From: Erysipelotrichaceae bacterium
GTDB taxonomy: Bacteria > Bacillota_I > Bacilli_A > Erysipelotrichales > Erysipelotrichaceae
Assembly (NCBI GenBank): GCA_017614055.1
Contig: JAGACP010000030.1
Location: forward strand, 1 to 10,270
Length of the DNA stretch: 10,270 nucleotides
Reading direction: 5' to 3'
Shown here: piece after piece, positions 1 to 6,201 of the stretch
Layout of the letters: each line of letters starts with the position of its first letter
How positions within the stretch are numbered: position 1 is the first letter of the stretch
Program-made: the position numbers and the translations under genes
The notes under the pieces: model-generated
Databases searched by the model: none
The model's input: only the letters and a program-made list of their open reading frames with translations
Told to the model about the DNA's origin: nothing

Positions 1-1153
1 ACAGTGTCGTCATGTACATGATCGTCGTCCCTGGAGGAGAACACTCGGGATAGGCATTGTTCAGACATACCGTCGCCTGGGCGGCTGTGTTGCCCATCTT
101 CTTCATTGATTCGTACTGCACGACACTGTCGTTGGTATCGTATATGAAATAGTTGTGGTCTTTTATGCCGAGTTCACCGCTTGATCTGTCAAGCCCGAGG
201 AATACCGTGAATCCTCTTCCCGACAGTTTGCGGAAATTGGTCAGCTGCAGAGCCCTCTTCGGGACGGCAAACGGATCGAGAAGCTTTCCGTATACCGCAT
301 GAGGCGAGCAGTTGGCGATGACGTGTCTGCTGTAGACTTCCCTTCCGTCTTTCAGCCTTATTCCCGATACGTGGGAATCGTCGTCCACCATGATCCTTTC
401 GACTTCGCTGTTGAACCAGATGTCTCCTCCCAGTTCATGGATGCGCTCTTCGAAAGCGAGCGACAGTTCATGAGAACGTCTCTTCGGGATCGCGGCTCCC
501 TTGGACAGATAGCTGTAAAGCATGTTTGCGTAGTGCAGGAAATTCAGATTGTTTCCGTCCGCCCCCAGATAGCACCAGTAGGTGTTCAGGTTGTCCACTA
601 TCGGCTTGGGATATCCAAGAGCCTCGAAAGCCTCGTTCACCGAATATGATCCGCAGGCCAGGTAATCGGGATACTTCTCCATCATCACCTGAGGATCAGG
701 CTTGCCCTTGCTCTGACTGATATATTCCATGGCGTCCCTTATCTGCTGGCACAGTTCGAAGAAATCCCTGACGTATTTTTCTCCGTCGGGATCCAGCATG
801 TTGTTGGCCTTCGCAAACGCATCCTTGCCGAAAGGCATGACGAAATCATAGCCGTCTTTCTCGGATATCAGATGATACGCATCCTTGAGCTGTATCCATT
901 CCATCCTGTCGGCAACGCCCAGCTGTTCGAACAGCTGTCTGGTGCTTCCCGGCTCCTTTTCGGTCCCGATGCCGTTGAATTCATGCAGAGAGGCTTCAAA
1001 TTCGAATCTCCCTCTCACGAAACTGGTGGCGAAACCTCCGGGAATGTTGTGCTTCTCGCATACGAGACATGTCTTTCCCGCATTAAGTATCCTGCAGGCT
1101 GCCGCAAGTCCCCCGTTGCCGGCCCCGATAACTATGACGTCGTAATGATCCAT
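1..1153 (-). CDS. FAD-dependent oxidoreductase, CrtI/retinol-saturase-like (partial, C-terminus beyond left edge)
   Basis: The minus-strand frame stays open from an ATG at 1153 to the window edge, giving 384 visible residues. Residues 5-33 form an N-terminal dinucleotide-binding fold: a hydrophobic strand, then GAGNGG at 10-15 (the GxGxxG turn that binds FAD), and an acidic residue (E33) ending the second strand. Residues 39-60 (PGGFATS... FEASLHEF) match the conserved second block of the phytoene-desaturase/retinol-saturase family (COG1233 type). Such flavoproteins desaturate, saturate or isomerise hydrophobic polyene or lipid substrates at the membrane. The substrate here cannot be read from sequence. 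Full members are usually about 490-550 residues, so roughly the last quarter is missing. The start is well placed: GGGAG lies about 7 bases upstream, and the ATG begins one base after the TGA of the upstream lipid kinase, so the two are probably translationally coupled. No carotenoid genes are visible, so a crt name is not justified. Confidence 0.85.
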   Translation of the reverse strand, partial: MDHYDVIVIGAGNGGLAAACRILNAGKTCLVCEKHNIPGGFATSFVRGRFEFEASLHEFNGIGTEKEPGSTRQLFEQLGVADRMEWIQLKDAYHLISEKDGYDFVMPFGKDAFAKANNMLDPDGEKYVRDFFELCQQIRDAMEYISQSKGKPDPQVMMEKYPDYLACGSYSVNEAFEALGYPKPIVDNLNTYWCYLGADGNNLNFLHYANMLYSYLSKGAAIPKRRSHELSLAFEERIHELGGDIWFNSEVERIMVDDDSHVSGIRLKDGREVYSRHVIANCSPHAVYGKLLDPFAVPKRALQLTNFRKLSGRGFTVFLGLDRSSGELGIKDHNYFIYDTNDSVVQYESMKKMGNTAAQATVCLNNAYPECSPPGTTIMYMTTL

Positions 1154-1154
1154 G

Positions 1155-2006
1155 TCATGCTCCCGCTTCTACATGATATGAAAGGACATTCTCCACGACT
1201 TCTCCGTCTATCTGCAGAGCGCAAGGCTCTTCGAAAGAAACATCCACGATCTTTCCGGTCTTGACGGTCACCCAGTCAGGCTTCTTCACGTGTTCTCCCT
1301 TGTTTAGAGACGGGAATCTCAGCAAAGTTCCCAGCCTGCTCTTCTTGTACAGAGTGACTACCGATACGGTACCGTCCTCGTTGAAACGATCCTGGTCAGG
1401 AGCCACCATCAGGCCTCCGCCGTAGAATCTTCCCTTCATCGTGGAAGCGAGCCATACGTTCTCGTATTTATTCGTCTCTCCATCTACCGTAACCGTGGCT
1501 TTATTGAGCCTGTAGCCGCCGAGAAGCAGCTTGATGGCGATGTTGGAATAATTGACAGGTTTGTCTGTCTGCGCTCTCTGAAGATCGCCTACGCGGCAGG
1601 TCTCTCCGTCGAGACCGTAGCCTATGCCGTTGAGGAATCTCTTCTTTATTCCGTTTACGGTGATCAGCGGAAGATTCTTGAGGAAAGGCCTCAGATCGAT
1701 CTTTCCGTCTACCGCATACTTCTCGTTGTCCCTGTAGAAGTCGTTTCCGCTTCCGCATTTGACATAGTATACCGGATTCTTGAATTCGTATCCGTATACG
1801 TCGTTGGCGAAATGGTTGACCGTTCCGTCTCCGCCAGTCAGGATGACCTCATCATCCTTCTTCAGTCCGTCGAAGAACTTCTTCATGTCCTTGACGCCTG
1901 TGACGTCGACATACTCCGCTTCGACATTGTTCAAAGAAGCCCACTCTCTGGCATCCTGTTCTCCTTTTGAATTATTGGCCAGTGAATTGTACAACAAATA
2001 AAACAT
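1155..2006 (-). CDS. Diacylglycerol kinase family lipid kinase
   Basis: This 283-residue protein has the layout of the soluble DAGK-catalytic family (DgkB/YegS/BmrU, COG1597), which phosphorylates diacylglycerol or related lipids using ATP. It opens with a strand plus YNSLANNSKG (6-15), the equivalent of the family's N-P-x-x-G motif. The nucleotide-binding GGDGT is at 58-62, followed by GSGNDF at 85-90, NGIGYGLDGE at 126-135, the glycine cluster with MVAPDQ at 196-205, and the C-terminal IDGE at 266-269. Length is near the family norm of about 290-310. The ATG at 2006 is preceded by AGAAAGGAA about 10 bases upstream. It is the first gene of a minus-strand pair; its TGA is one base from the start of the FAD oxidoreductase. 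Possible roles are recycling diacylglycerol to phosphatidic acid or modifying an isoprenoid or glycolipid. The family is secure; the substrate is unknown. Confidence 0.9.
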   Translation of the reverse strand: MFYLLYNSLANNSKGEQDAREWASLNNVEAEYVDVTGVKDMKKFFDGLKKDDEVILTGGDGTVNHFANDVYGYEFKNPVYYVKCGSGNDFYRDNEKYAVDGKIDLRPFLKNLPLITVNGIKKRFLNGIGYGLDGETCRVGDLQRAQTDKPVNYSNIAIKLLLGGYRLNKATVTVDGETNKYENVWLASTMKGRFYGGGLMVAPDQDRFNEDGTVSVVTLYKKSRLGTLLRFPSLNKGEHVKKPDWVTVKTGKIVDVSFEEPCALQIDGEVVENVLSYHVEAGA

Positions 2007-2070
2007 GTTCCTGTTTCCTTTCTAGATCTGTTATTGATTTTCTGCTGATAAGTTCATTATTTGCTCCCTG

Positions 2071-2112
2071 ATAGAACGAATCATCAACATTCTTTTCAAC
2101 ACTATAGTACCA
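2071..2112 (-). promoter_or_regulatory. Candidate promoters of the lipid kinase/oxidoreductase pair
   Basis: Two overlapping possibilities are visible on the minus strand. One is TTGAAA (2099-2094), a 17-base spacer and TTCTAT (2076-2071), which would start transcription near 2064 and leave a leader of about 58 bases. The other is an extended -10, TGG-TACTAT (2112-2104), with no good -35. The first is preferred because of its near-consensus -35 and exact 17-base spacing. Neither is proven. Confidence 0.4.
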
Positions 2113-2133
2113 TATTCCATCTGTCTTCGATGT

Positions 2134-2180
2134 TTGAACATGAAAACGCATACATATATATCGTGCAGGAGTTGTATAAT
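2134..2180 (+). promoter_or_regulatory. Candidate promoters of the 401-residue protein gene
   Basis: A perfect TATAAT lies at 2175-2180, about 30 bases before the start codon, but has no recognisable -35 at the usual distance. A second option upstream is TTGAAC (2134-2139), a 17-base spacer and TATATC (2157-2162). Either would give a short leader that ends in the strong ribosome binding site AAGGAG at 2196-2201, eight bases from the ATG. Confidence 0.45.
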
Positions 2181-2209
2181 TAATTCAGCAGAATCAAGGA
2201 GATCAGAAT

Positions 2210-3415
2210 ATGACCGCTACAGTATCAAGACAATTCACGGATATGAGGACCAACACCCCTCTGGCCGTCTGCGAGGTCCCCGAAGACTTTCTTATCGGAG
2301 GCATGCTCAACGGACAGTTCCAGAGCGATATCGTTCCTTTCACTTTTGCGATCCACGCGATAAACAACGACCAGCAGATAACGCTCTTCAACATGTCTCC
2401 GGAGATGTTCTACGACTACCGGAACATGCTGATGAAACAGACGCTGAGCACATTGCCGACGACGATCACGACCAGCTTCAGGGACTTCATTGAACCTGAA
2501 GATTATCTGAAACAGGTGGCGGAATCCATCTTCGGAGCGCGTCTCGATCTTCAGGCAACAGCCGATCTTCCAAGCCGCTTCAACATGAACCTTCAGTCGA
2601 GCTTCGATGAATTCGCCAATGTCATGAACATGATCGTCATGTCCGAAGCCCAGTCGGGAAGCGAAGTCAGGATAAACAATGCCATCTGTAAGAGCTACCT
2701 CATGAAATATGCAGGCGTCAAGGACGGAAAAGAATACACCATACTGGCCGGAATGGACTATCAGGGAGCGGAATTCTATTTCCCGATGGCCGATCTGTTC
2801 AACGGAATAGGAAACATGTTCGGAAACCTGTTCGGAAATGCCGCTCAGAGACGGGAAGTCACTGAAAACGGCGCCTTTGGGCACAACTCCCCGACCGATC
2901 TGTGCATCTGGGGAAGCAGAAACAGATACATCGGCATCTTCCCGAAAGAGAAGGAGGACGAGGGAAGCGAACTGTTCGTGAAGTTCGTCAGCAGCTACGT
3001 GATGGACCAGAATCTGAACAGCCAGTTCAACGGACTGGTCAGCCAGAAGATGCAGCAGAGCGTCCAGCAGGCCTACCAGTATCAGTCTATGGCCAGACAG
3101 TCCCAGGCCAATCTGCAGTACCAGCAGCAGAAACTCACCAACATGATCTCGCAGAATTCCCAGAGCATATCCGCAGGCATCATGGATTCCTGGGACAGGA
3201 AGATGGCTTCCCAGGCCAGAACAAGCGAGAACTTCTCGCAGGCCATCAGAGGCGTGGATACCTATACAACTACCGACGGAAGGAACGTGGAGGTATCTGT
3301 AGGTGCCGACCACGTTTACGAAAACAGATACGGGGATGTCTACGGAGTATCCGGAAACTCCCTGGACGCCGAGGTCCTGAACAAACTAAACTGGACGGAG
3401 ATAAACAAAAAATAA
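2210..3415 (+). CDS. Uncharacterised 401-residue protein with glutamine-rich helix and C-terminal module
   Basis: I do not recognise this protein as a characterised family. The start is secure: ATG at 2210 with AAGGAG eight bases upstream. There is no signal peptide or membrane segment, so it is probably cytoplasmic. Residues 1-265 look like a folded region. Residues 195-210 contain a glycine/asparagine stretch with repeated FGN (MFGNLFGN). Residues 266-345 are rich in Q, S, M and N and low in proline, suggesting a long amphipathic or coiled-coil helix. Residues 348-401 form a compact module (VDTYTTTDGRNVEVS... HVYENRYGDVYG... LNWTEINK). From memory this resembles C-terminal segments of other uncharacterised bacterial proteins with a Y-x-x-x-DG-x-x-VEV start and a W near the end, but I cannot verify that. 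It is a single-gene transcription unit between divergent lipid genes and a convergent operon, ending at the hairpin at 3414-3434. Real coding is well supported; function is unknown. Confidence 0.85.
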   Translation: MTATVSRQFTDMRTNTPLAVCEVPEDFLIGGMLNGQFQSDIVPFTFAIHAINNDQQITLFNMSPEMFYDYRNMLMKQTLSTLPTTITTSFRDFIEPEDYLKQVAESIFGARLDLQATADLPSRFNMNLQSSFDEFANVMNMIVMSEAQSGSEVRINNAICKSYLMKYAGVKDGKEYTILAGMDYQGAEFYFPMADLFNGIGNMFGNLFGNAAQRREVTENGAFGHNSPTDLCIWGSRNRYIGIFPKEKEDEGSELFVKFVSSYVMDQNLNSQFNGLVSQKMQQSVQQAYQYQSMARQSQANLQYQQQKLTNMISQNSQSISAGIMDSWDRKMASQARTSENFSQAIRGVDTYTTTDGRNVEVSVGADHVYENRYGDVYGVSGNSLDAEVLNKLNWTEINKK

Positions 3416-3434
3416 AGCAGCCTAGAGCTGCTTT
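3414..3434. terminator. Bidirectional rho-independent terminator shared by convergent genes
   Basis: AAAGCAGC (3414-3421) pairs perfectly with GCTGCTTT (3427-3434) around a 5-base loop. On the plus strand the stem is followed by TTTTCATAT when the outer pairs are counted in the tract. On the minus strand it is followed by the better T-rich run TTTATTTTTTG. It lies between two converging genes: it begins in the TAA of the plus gene (3413-3415), and its right arm codes for the last residues of the minus-strand methyltransferase, whose TAG is in the loop. Confidence 0.8.
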
Positions 3435-4105
3435 TCATATACGATATCCGCATATCTGCCGTTGTCTATCATCAGAGGCTCATATACTTTCAGTTTGGAC
3501 ATTTTTCCTATCTTCAGTTTCAGAAGTATCCTGAGGGCGTGTCTGGAGTGGATGTCATGCACGAAACGGATCTTCATTATCTTCAGTTTGTATTTAAGAC
3601 ACATCTCGTAGACTTCCGGAAAACGGTCTGCCTGATAGATCAGATACGCCTCACCGTTGGCTTTCATGAACTTCCTGAACGCCCTGAACAGATCGTCGAG
3701 CGGAAGAGATTCCTCGAACATCGCCTCCCTGAAATACTTATCTTCCGTCACGTTGTTCATCTCGAAGAAAGGCGGATTGCATACCACGACATCGACAGGT
3801 TCCATTTCAAGATCCTGTACCCTTCCCGCATGAAGTTCGAAATCATCGGTATATCTCTTCAGATTCTCTTCGGCAGTCTTCAGTGCATCTTCGTGGATGT
3901 CGACACCGTAAAGCTTTTTCGCTCCGTGGTAATGCGCATACAGCAGCAGGGCTCCGGTATTGGTTCCTATGTCCAGAACGGACTTGCCTTTTAGGGAATC
4001 GAAAAACATTCCCAGAAACGCCGTGTCGGAACTTGCTTTTATGAAACGCTCATCCTGAGTGATCTCATAATCGATGAATTTGAGATAATCAGTCTTCTTC
4101 GTCAT
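3422..4105 (-). CDS. trmN6: tRNA1(Val) (adenine(37)-N6)-methyltransferase-like protein
   Basis: This is a class I SAM-dependent methyltransferase of the TrmN6/YfiC/YabB group (COG4123), which in E. coli makes N6-methyladenosine at position 37 of tRNA1(Val). From the ATG at 4105 it has 227 residues, close to the family's usual 230-250. The N-terminal lead-in (YEITQDERFIKASSDTAFLG, 13-32) corresponds to the family's 'Q...F.FS.DA.LL' segment. VLDIGTNTGAL (43-53) is SAM motif I, VDI (68-70) is the acidic ribose-binding strand, and NPPFF (110-114) is the N6-adenine-type NPPY motif. The frame stays open a further six codons to a TTG at 4123, but there is no Shine-Dalgarno before it, so the ATG at 4105 is preferred. 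This start overlaps the sensor kinase gene by 17 bases. It is the last gene of the dnaE operon. The tRNA target in this organism is inferred only from the family. Confidence 0.85.
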   Translation of the reverse strand: MTKKTDYLKFIDYEITQDERFIKASSDTAFLGMFFDSLKGKSVLDIGTNTGALLLYAHYHGAKKLYGVDIHEDALKTAEENLKRYTDDFELHAGRVQDLEMEPVDVVVCNPPFFEMNNVTEDKYFREAMFEESLPLDDLFRAFRKFMKANGEAYLIYQADRFPEVYEMCLKYKLKIMKIRFVHDIHSRHALRILLKLKIGKMSKLKVYEPLMIDNGRYADIVYEKQL

Positions 4106-5543
4106 AGTCTTTCGATAACTCAAACCAGAAGGTAGAACCCTCTCCCACCGTCGATTCCACTCCGTACTTCGCGTTGTGGGCTTCCAGGATGGCCTTGGCT
4201 ATCGCAAGGCCTAGACCAGTGGAATTGACCGAACGGTTGAAATTCTTATCCACCTTGTAGTATCTGTCCCAGATGTAAGGCAGAGCCTCTTCGGAAATCC
4301 CGCTTCCATTGTCTATCACTTCAAGCCTCACCTTTTCCTCGTCTGCCTTTGATCTGATGATTATCTTGGAGTTGTCGTCGGAATACTTCAGGGCATTGGA
4401 CAGATAGTTGTAGATCACCTGCGAGATCTTGATCTCGTCGGCATATACGACGGAATCGTCAAGATCCATCACGAGGTTTATGTTCTTTTCATTTATGGCT
4501 TTGGACAGAAGCAGCACGACATTGTCTACGCATTTCTTCAGATCGAAGTTGTCCCTGTTGACTTCGATGACGCCGGACTGCAGCTTTGACAGCTCGGACA
4601 TGTCCGATACCAGCCTGTCCAGATAGTCGCTTTCCTGGATGATGACATTCAGGTGCTCGTCCCTTTTTACGGGATCTTCTCCGGATATGTCTTTGATCAT
4701 CTCCGCATAGGCCTTGATCATCGTCAGAGGCGTCTTGATGTCGTGCGATACGTTGGCTATGAGATCCTTCCTCAGATCATTGACCTTGGAAAGCTTTTCC
4801 GTGGCATCGTCCAAGGTCGAAGCGAGGTCGTTTATCTCCGAGAATGAATCGGTCCTGAACTGCACGTCGTAGTTGCCCTGGGCCAGTTTGTTGGCCTCGT
4901 CCTTCATCCTGACGATGGGGCTTGAGATGTTCCTGGAAAGGAACAGGGCCAGTATCAGTGCGATCGCGATTACGATCAGAGCGAAATAGGCATACTGGTT
5001 CAGTATGAAATCGATGTATGATTCCACCGGTTCAAGCGGCGTGTTGAGTATCAGATAATAGTTCGCAAGATTGGTCTTGACCTGCTTGCCGTAAAGAAGC
5101 ATCTCGATGTCCGTGAACGGCGAGGTCATCGTCATGGAGAAAGGATTCTCGTTCTTTATGATGTCGATGAACTGTCCGGGATCCTTGTTTATGATGAAAG
5201 TCTTCTCCCCTATGGTTATCTGCTTGTCCAGCATGCACAGCTGGCCGAGGGAATCAGGTGGGTAATAGATGGACTTGCCGTTCTCGTTGTATATGATGGC
5301 GCAGACGTTGTTTCCGATGACGGTCCTGGCTGCCAATTCAAGATCCTTCTCGGAAAGATCTTCCTTGAGAAGCAGAGACTCCATGGTCTCGGTTATGGCG
5401 TCTACCGTCTTAAGTCTGTCGTTGCGGTAGTATGGCTTGATGAAAAGGACCAGCAGCAGGCCCAGAAGAATCATTATCGAGAGGGAAAAACCCAGAAAGT
5501 AAAGCCAGGTGGAGAACCTGATGCCTTTGAAATTAAATTTCAA
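4089..5543 (-). CDS. Sensor histidine kinase (HAMP-HisKA-HATPase)
   Basis: This 484-residue membrane sensor kinase pairs with the adjacent response regulator. A first membrane segment is at about 13-35, an extracytoplasmic sensing domain at about 36-183, and a second membrane segment at about 184-203. HAMP follows at about 204-256. The HisKA box NVSHDIKTPLT (264-274) has phospho-accepting H267. The ATP-binding domain has the N box NYLSNALKYS (379-388), G1 DNGSGI (411-416) and G2 GLGLAI (443-448). All catalytic motifs are intact, so it should be active. The ligand cannot be inferred; the roughly 150-residue outer domain could be PAS-like but I see no clear signature. The start is TTG at 5543: no ATG occurs before residue 24, which is inside the first membrane helix. 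This TTG overlaps the regulator gene's end by 11 bases. The 3' end overlaps the methyltransferase gene. Confidence 0.92.
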   Translation of the reverse strand: MKFNFKGIRFSTWLYFLGFSLSIMILLGLLLVLFIKPYYRNDRLKTVDAITETMESLLLKEDLSEKDLELAARTVIGNNVCAIIYNENGKSIYYPPDSLGQLCMLDKQITIGEKTFIINKDPGQFIDIIKNENPFSMTMTSPFTDIEMLLYGKQVKTNLANYYLILNTPLEPVESYIDFILNQYAYFALIVIAIALILALFLSRNISSPIVRMKDEANKLAQGNYDVQFRTDSFSEINDLASTLDDATEKLSKVNDLRKDLIANVSHDIKTPLTMIKAYAEMIKDISGEDPVKRDEHLNVIIQESDYLDRLVSDMSELSKLQSGVIEVNRDNFDLKKCVDNVVLLLSKAINEKNINLVMDLDDSVVYADEIKISQVIYNYLSNALKYSDDNSKIIIRSKADEEKVRLEVIDNGSGISEEALPYIWDRYYKVDKNFNRSVNSTGLGLAIAKAILEAHNAKYGVESTVGEGSTFWFELSKDYDEED

Positions 5544-6192
5544 ACTTGTATCCCACTCCTCTTACTGTGACGATATATTTCGCATATTCACCGAGATCCT
5601 TCCTGAGCATCTTGATGTGCGTATCGATGGTACGGTCGTCTTCATAATAATCGGTCTGCCATACGGCCGAAAGCAGCGCTTCCCTGTCAAGGGCGATGTT
5701 CTTGTGTTCGACCATGTATATCAGCAGATCCAGTTCCTTCGGAGTCAGCGTGATCTTCTCGCCGTCGATGCTGACGCTGCGTCCGGAGACGTCTATTATC
5801 AAAGAATCGAACTGATACTGTTCGGAGACATGTTTCCTGCTCCTCTCGCAGACGGCCTTGATCCTGGCCATGAGCTCTTTGGGAGAGAAAGGCTTGACCA
5901 CATAGTCGTCTACACCGAGACCGAAAGAAAACAGCTTGTCGTCCTCTTCCTGTCTCGCCGACAGCATGATCACCGGGATGTCTTTCATGGCCTTGATCTT
6001 CTTGCATGCGGAAAAGCCGTCCAGCTCGGGCATCATGATGTCAAGGATGACGCAGTCATAGTCATTGTCCCTGACCATGTCCACGGCTTCGGCGCCGTTG
6101 CTGCACTGGTCGCACTCGTATCCCGAGACCTTCGCATACTCCATGACGACTTCCCTGATCTTTTTCTCATCATCGACTATCAGTATTTTCAT
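5533..6192 (-). CDS. OmpR/PhoB-family response regulator
   Basis: This 219-residue regulator is the partner of the downstream histidine kinase. The receiver domain (about 1-115) has the acidic pair D7/D8, phospho-accepting D51 in ILDIMMPELDG, S78 at the usual Thr/Ser switch position, and K100 in VVKPFSPKEL. A C-terminal winged helix (about 128-219) carries LTPKELDLL (149-157), the recognition-helix region DDRTIDTHIKMLRKDL (185-200) and the closing VTVRGVGYKFE. It should bind DNA direct repeats when phosphorylated. Its targets are unknown; its own operon is one candidate. The ATG at 6192 has AGGAG six bases upstream at 6203-6199, and this ribosome binding site overlaps the TAG stop of dnaE, which ties its translation to that of the polymerase gene. 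Confidence 0.95.
   Translation of the reverse strand: MKILIVDDEKKIREVVMEYAKVSGYECDQCSNGAEAVDMVRDNDYDCVILDIMMPELDGFSACKKIKAMKDIPVIMLSARQEEDDKLFSFGLGVDDYVVKPFSPKELMARIKAVCERSRKHVSEQYQFDSLIIDVSGRSVSIDGEKITLTPKELDLLIYMVEHKNIALDREALLSAVWQTDYYEDDRTIDTHIKMLRKDLGEYAKYIVTVRGVGYKFEI
5556..5561 (-). promoter_or_regulatory. Ribosome binding site for the TTG-started sensor kinase
   Basis: GAGGAG on the minus strand lies 12 bases before the TTG at 5543, inside the end of the regulator gene. GGGA at 5554-5551 is closer, at seven bases. Spacing is long for GAGGAG, so translation is probably also coupled to termination of the upstream gene. This supports the TTG as start, as no ATG is suitably placed. Confidence 0.4.
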
Positions 6193-6201
6193 CCGCTGCT
6201 C

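Larger units (their letters stand above)
2040..2193. repeat. 9-base element repeated in both divergent leaders (inverted)
   Basis: TCAGCAGAA occurs on the plus strand at 2185-2193, just before the AAGGAG of the 401-residue protein gene. It also occurs on the minus strand at 2048-2040, in the leader of the lipid kinase. Both copies read in the same direction as their gene and are followed, directly or after two more A residues, by TCAA. It may be a shared leader or regulator site, but a 9-base match in a 200-base region can occur by chance. Confidence 0.25.

Noticed and set aside
299..1264. Several plus-strand open frames at 299-649, 526-720 and 872-1264
   Set aside because: They are antisense to the FAD oxidoreductase, whose N-terminal nucleotide-binding motif and start are clear.
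2785..2850. Short tandem repeat encoding FGN in the 401-residue protein
   Set aside because: Only two or three imperfect copies are present; it is a local glycine/asparagine motif, not a repeat array or mobile sequence.
2225..3313. A minus-strand open frame of 362 codons opposite the 401-residue protein
   Set aside because: The plus-strand frame has a strong ribosome binding site, matching promoter and terminator. The antisense frame has none of these and a histidine/valine-rich composition typical of a shadow. Because the plus protein is itself unknown, this choice rests on those signals and not on homology.
4106..4123. Longer start (TTG at 4123) for the TrmN6-like methyltransferase
   Set aside because: No ribosome binding site precedes it, and the family's conserved sequence begins after the ATG at 4105.
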